Shown here in pieces: positions 5,173 to 5,638 of a stretch of DNA of 5,638 nucleotides. The stretch spans positions 1-5,638 of the forward strand of contig RFTM01000134.1 in assembly GCA_009923475.1 (NCBI GenBank), written 5' to 3'. Each line of letters starts with the position of its first letter. The stretch's first letter is position 1. The notes under the pieces were generated by a model, which searched no databases, had not been told where the DNA came from, and saw nothing but the letters and a program-made list of their open reading frames with translations. Both the position numbers and the translations under genes were made by a program. Source of the stretch: Gammaproteobacteria bacterium. GTDB lineage: Bacteria > Pseudomonadota > Gammaproteobacteria > Steroidobacterales > Steroidobacteraceae.

Positions 5173-5638
5173 GCTCCGACGCCGACGACCTGCCGCGTCT
5201 CTCCAAGCGCATGGGCGAGCTCGGGCTGTGCTCGCGCCGCGAAGCGGAGCAGTGGATCACCGCCGGCTGGGTGAAGGTCGATGGACGCGTGGTCGACGTG
5301 CTCGGCACGCGGGTCAGCCGCAAGGCGCGCATCGAGGTCGACCCGCGCGCCCGCGCGCAACAGGCCGAACTCGTCACCGTGATCCTCAACAAACCGATCG
5401 GCTATGTGTCGGGGCAGGCGGAGGACGGCTACGAGCCCGCGACGGTGCTGATCCGTCCCGAGAACCGCTGGCCGGGCGACGACTCGGGACGGCGCTTCGA
5501 GCCGCGGCACCTCGAGGGCCTCGCGCCCGCGGGCCGTCTTGATATCGATTCGACCGGGCTGATGGTGTACACGCAGGACGGCCGCGTCGCGAAGCACCTC
5601 ATCGGCGGCAACGACGTCGAGAAGGAGTACCTGGTGCG
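5169..5638 (+). CDS. RluF/RsuA-family rRNA pseudouridine synthase, N-terminal part (3' end outside window)
   Basis: Starting at ATG 5169 the frame stays open for 156 codons to the window edge. Residues about 10-55 form an S4 RNA-binding domain (RLSKRMGELGLCSRREAEQW, then GWVKVDGRVV). The catalytic domain begins near 70 with VILNKPIGYVSGQAEDGYEP and carries GRLDIDSTGLMVYTQDGR (122-139); D125 is the expected catalytic aspartate. EKEYLV (151-156) is the family's next strand. Enzymes of this COG1187 family convert uridine to pseudouridine in ribosomal RNA; the RluF subgroup modifies 23S rRNA. Compared with E. coli RluF there is an insertion of about 20 residues (near 95-118, ENRWPGDDSGRRFEP), which I recall from beta- and gammaproteobacterial homologues. 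The start overlaps the flavoprotein stop by 4 nt, suggesting translational coupling. The exact target uridine cannot be assigned, so no symbol is given. Confidence 0.88.
   Translation, partial: MSSDADDLPRLSKRMGELGLCSRREAEQWITAGWVKVDGRVVDVLGTRVSRKARIEVDPRARAQQAELVTVILNKPIGYVSGQAEDGYEPATVLIRPENRWPGDDSGRRFEPRHLEGLAPAGRLDIDSTGLMVYTQDGRVAKHLIGGNDVEKEYLV

Noticed and set aside
1..5638. CRISPR array, tRNA or rRNA gene, insertion sequence or attachment site
   Set aside because: Reading both strands by eye I found no spaced direct repeats, no tRNA-like stem set, no transposase motifs and no terminal inverted repeats; nearly all bases are accounted for by coding sequence.

Overview
This is a GC-rich window (roughly 65-70% G+C by eye) with dense, short-spaced bacterial genes. 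The glucokinase, CPG2-like M20 peptidase and RluF/RsuA-type pseudouridine synthase look proteobacterial, most likely beta- or gammaproteobacterial. The central gene belongs to the PucC/LhaA/BCD family of (bacterio)chlorophyll-associated membrane proteins, which points to a purple phototroph or a close relative of one. The taxonomic call is an inference from protein flavour, not from a search.

Layout: (1) 1-276, + strand, the C-terminal end of a glucokinase running in from the left. (2) 277-399, an intergenic stretch with a possible -10 box, a perfect 18-bp tandem duplication and a strong Shine-Dalgarno. (3) 400-1650, + strand, an exported zinc-dependent M20 carboxypeptidase of the glutamate carboxypeptidase (CPG2) type. 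(4) 1651-1677, a convergent gap with a GC-rich hairpin. (5) 1678-2451, - strand, a cysteine-containing DUF169 protein of unknown function, 16 nt downstream of (6) 2468-3835, - strand, a 12-helix PucC-family pigment transporter/assembly factor; the two look like one operon. (7) A very short, AT-richer divergent control region (about 3836-3882) carrying a TGT-N12-ACA palindrome, the pattern bound by the photosynthesis regulator PpsR/CrtJ. (8) 3883-5172, + strand, a YdhS-like (COG4529) FAD/NAD(P)-binding protein. (9) 5169-5638, + strand, the N-terminal 156 residues of a large-subunit-type rRNA pseudouridine synthase (RluF-like), overlapping the previous stop by ATGA and running off the right edge.

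How it may fit together: the glucokinase and pseudouridine synthase are housekeeping genes. Between them sits a small block in which a PucC-family protein, a DUF169 protein and a flavoprotein share one compact divergent promoter with a PpsR/CrtJ-like operator. The most interesting hypothesis is that DUF169 and the flavoprotein are light- or redox-regulated partners of pigment or photosynthetic membrane handling, placed away from any visible bch, puf, puh or puc genes. The operator pattern and the gene order are seen directly; the functional link is inference.
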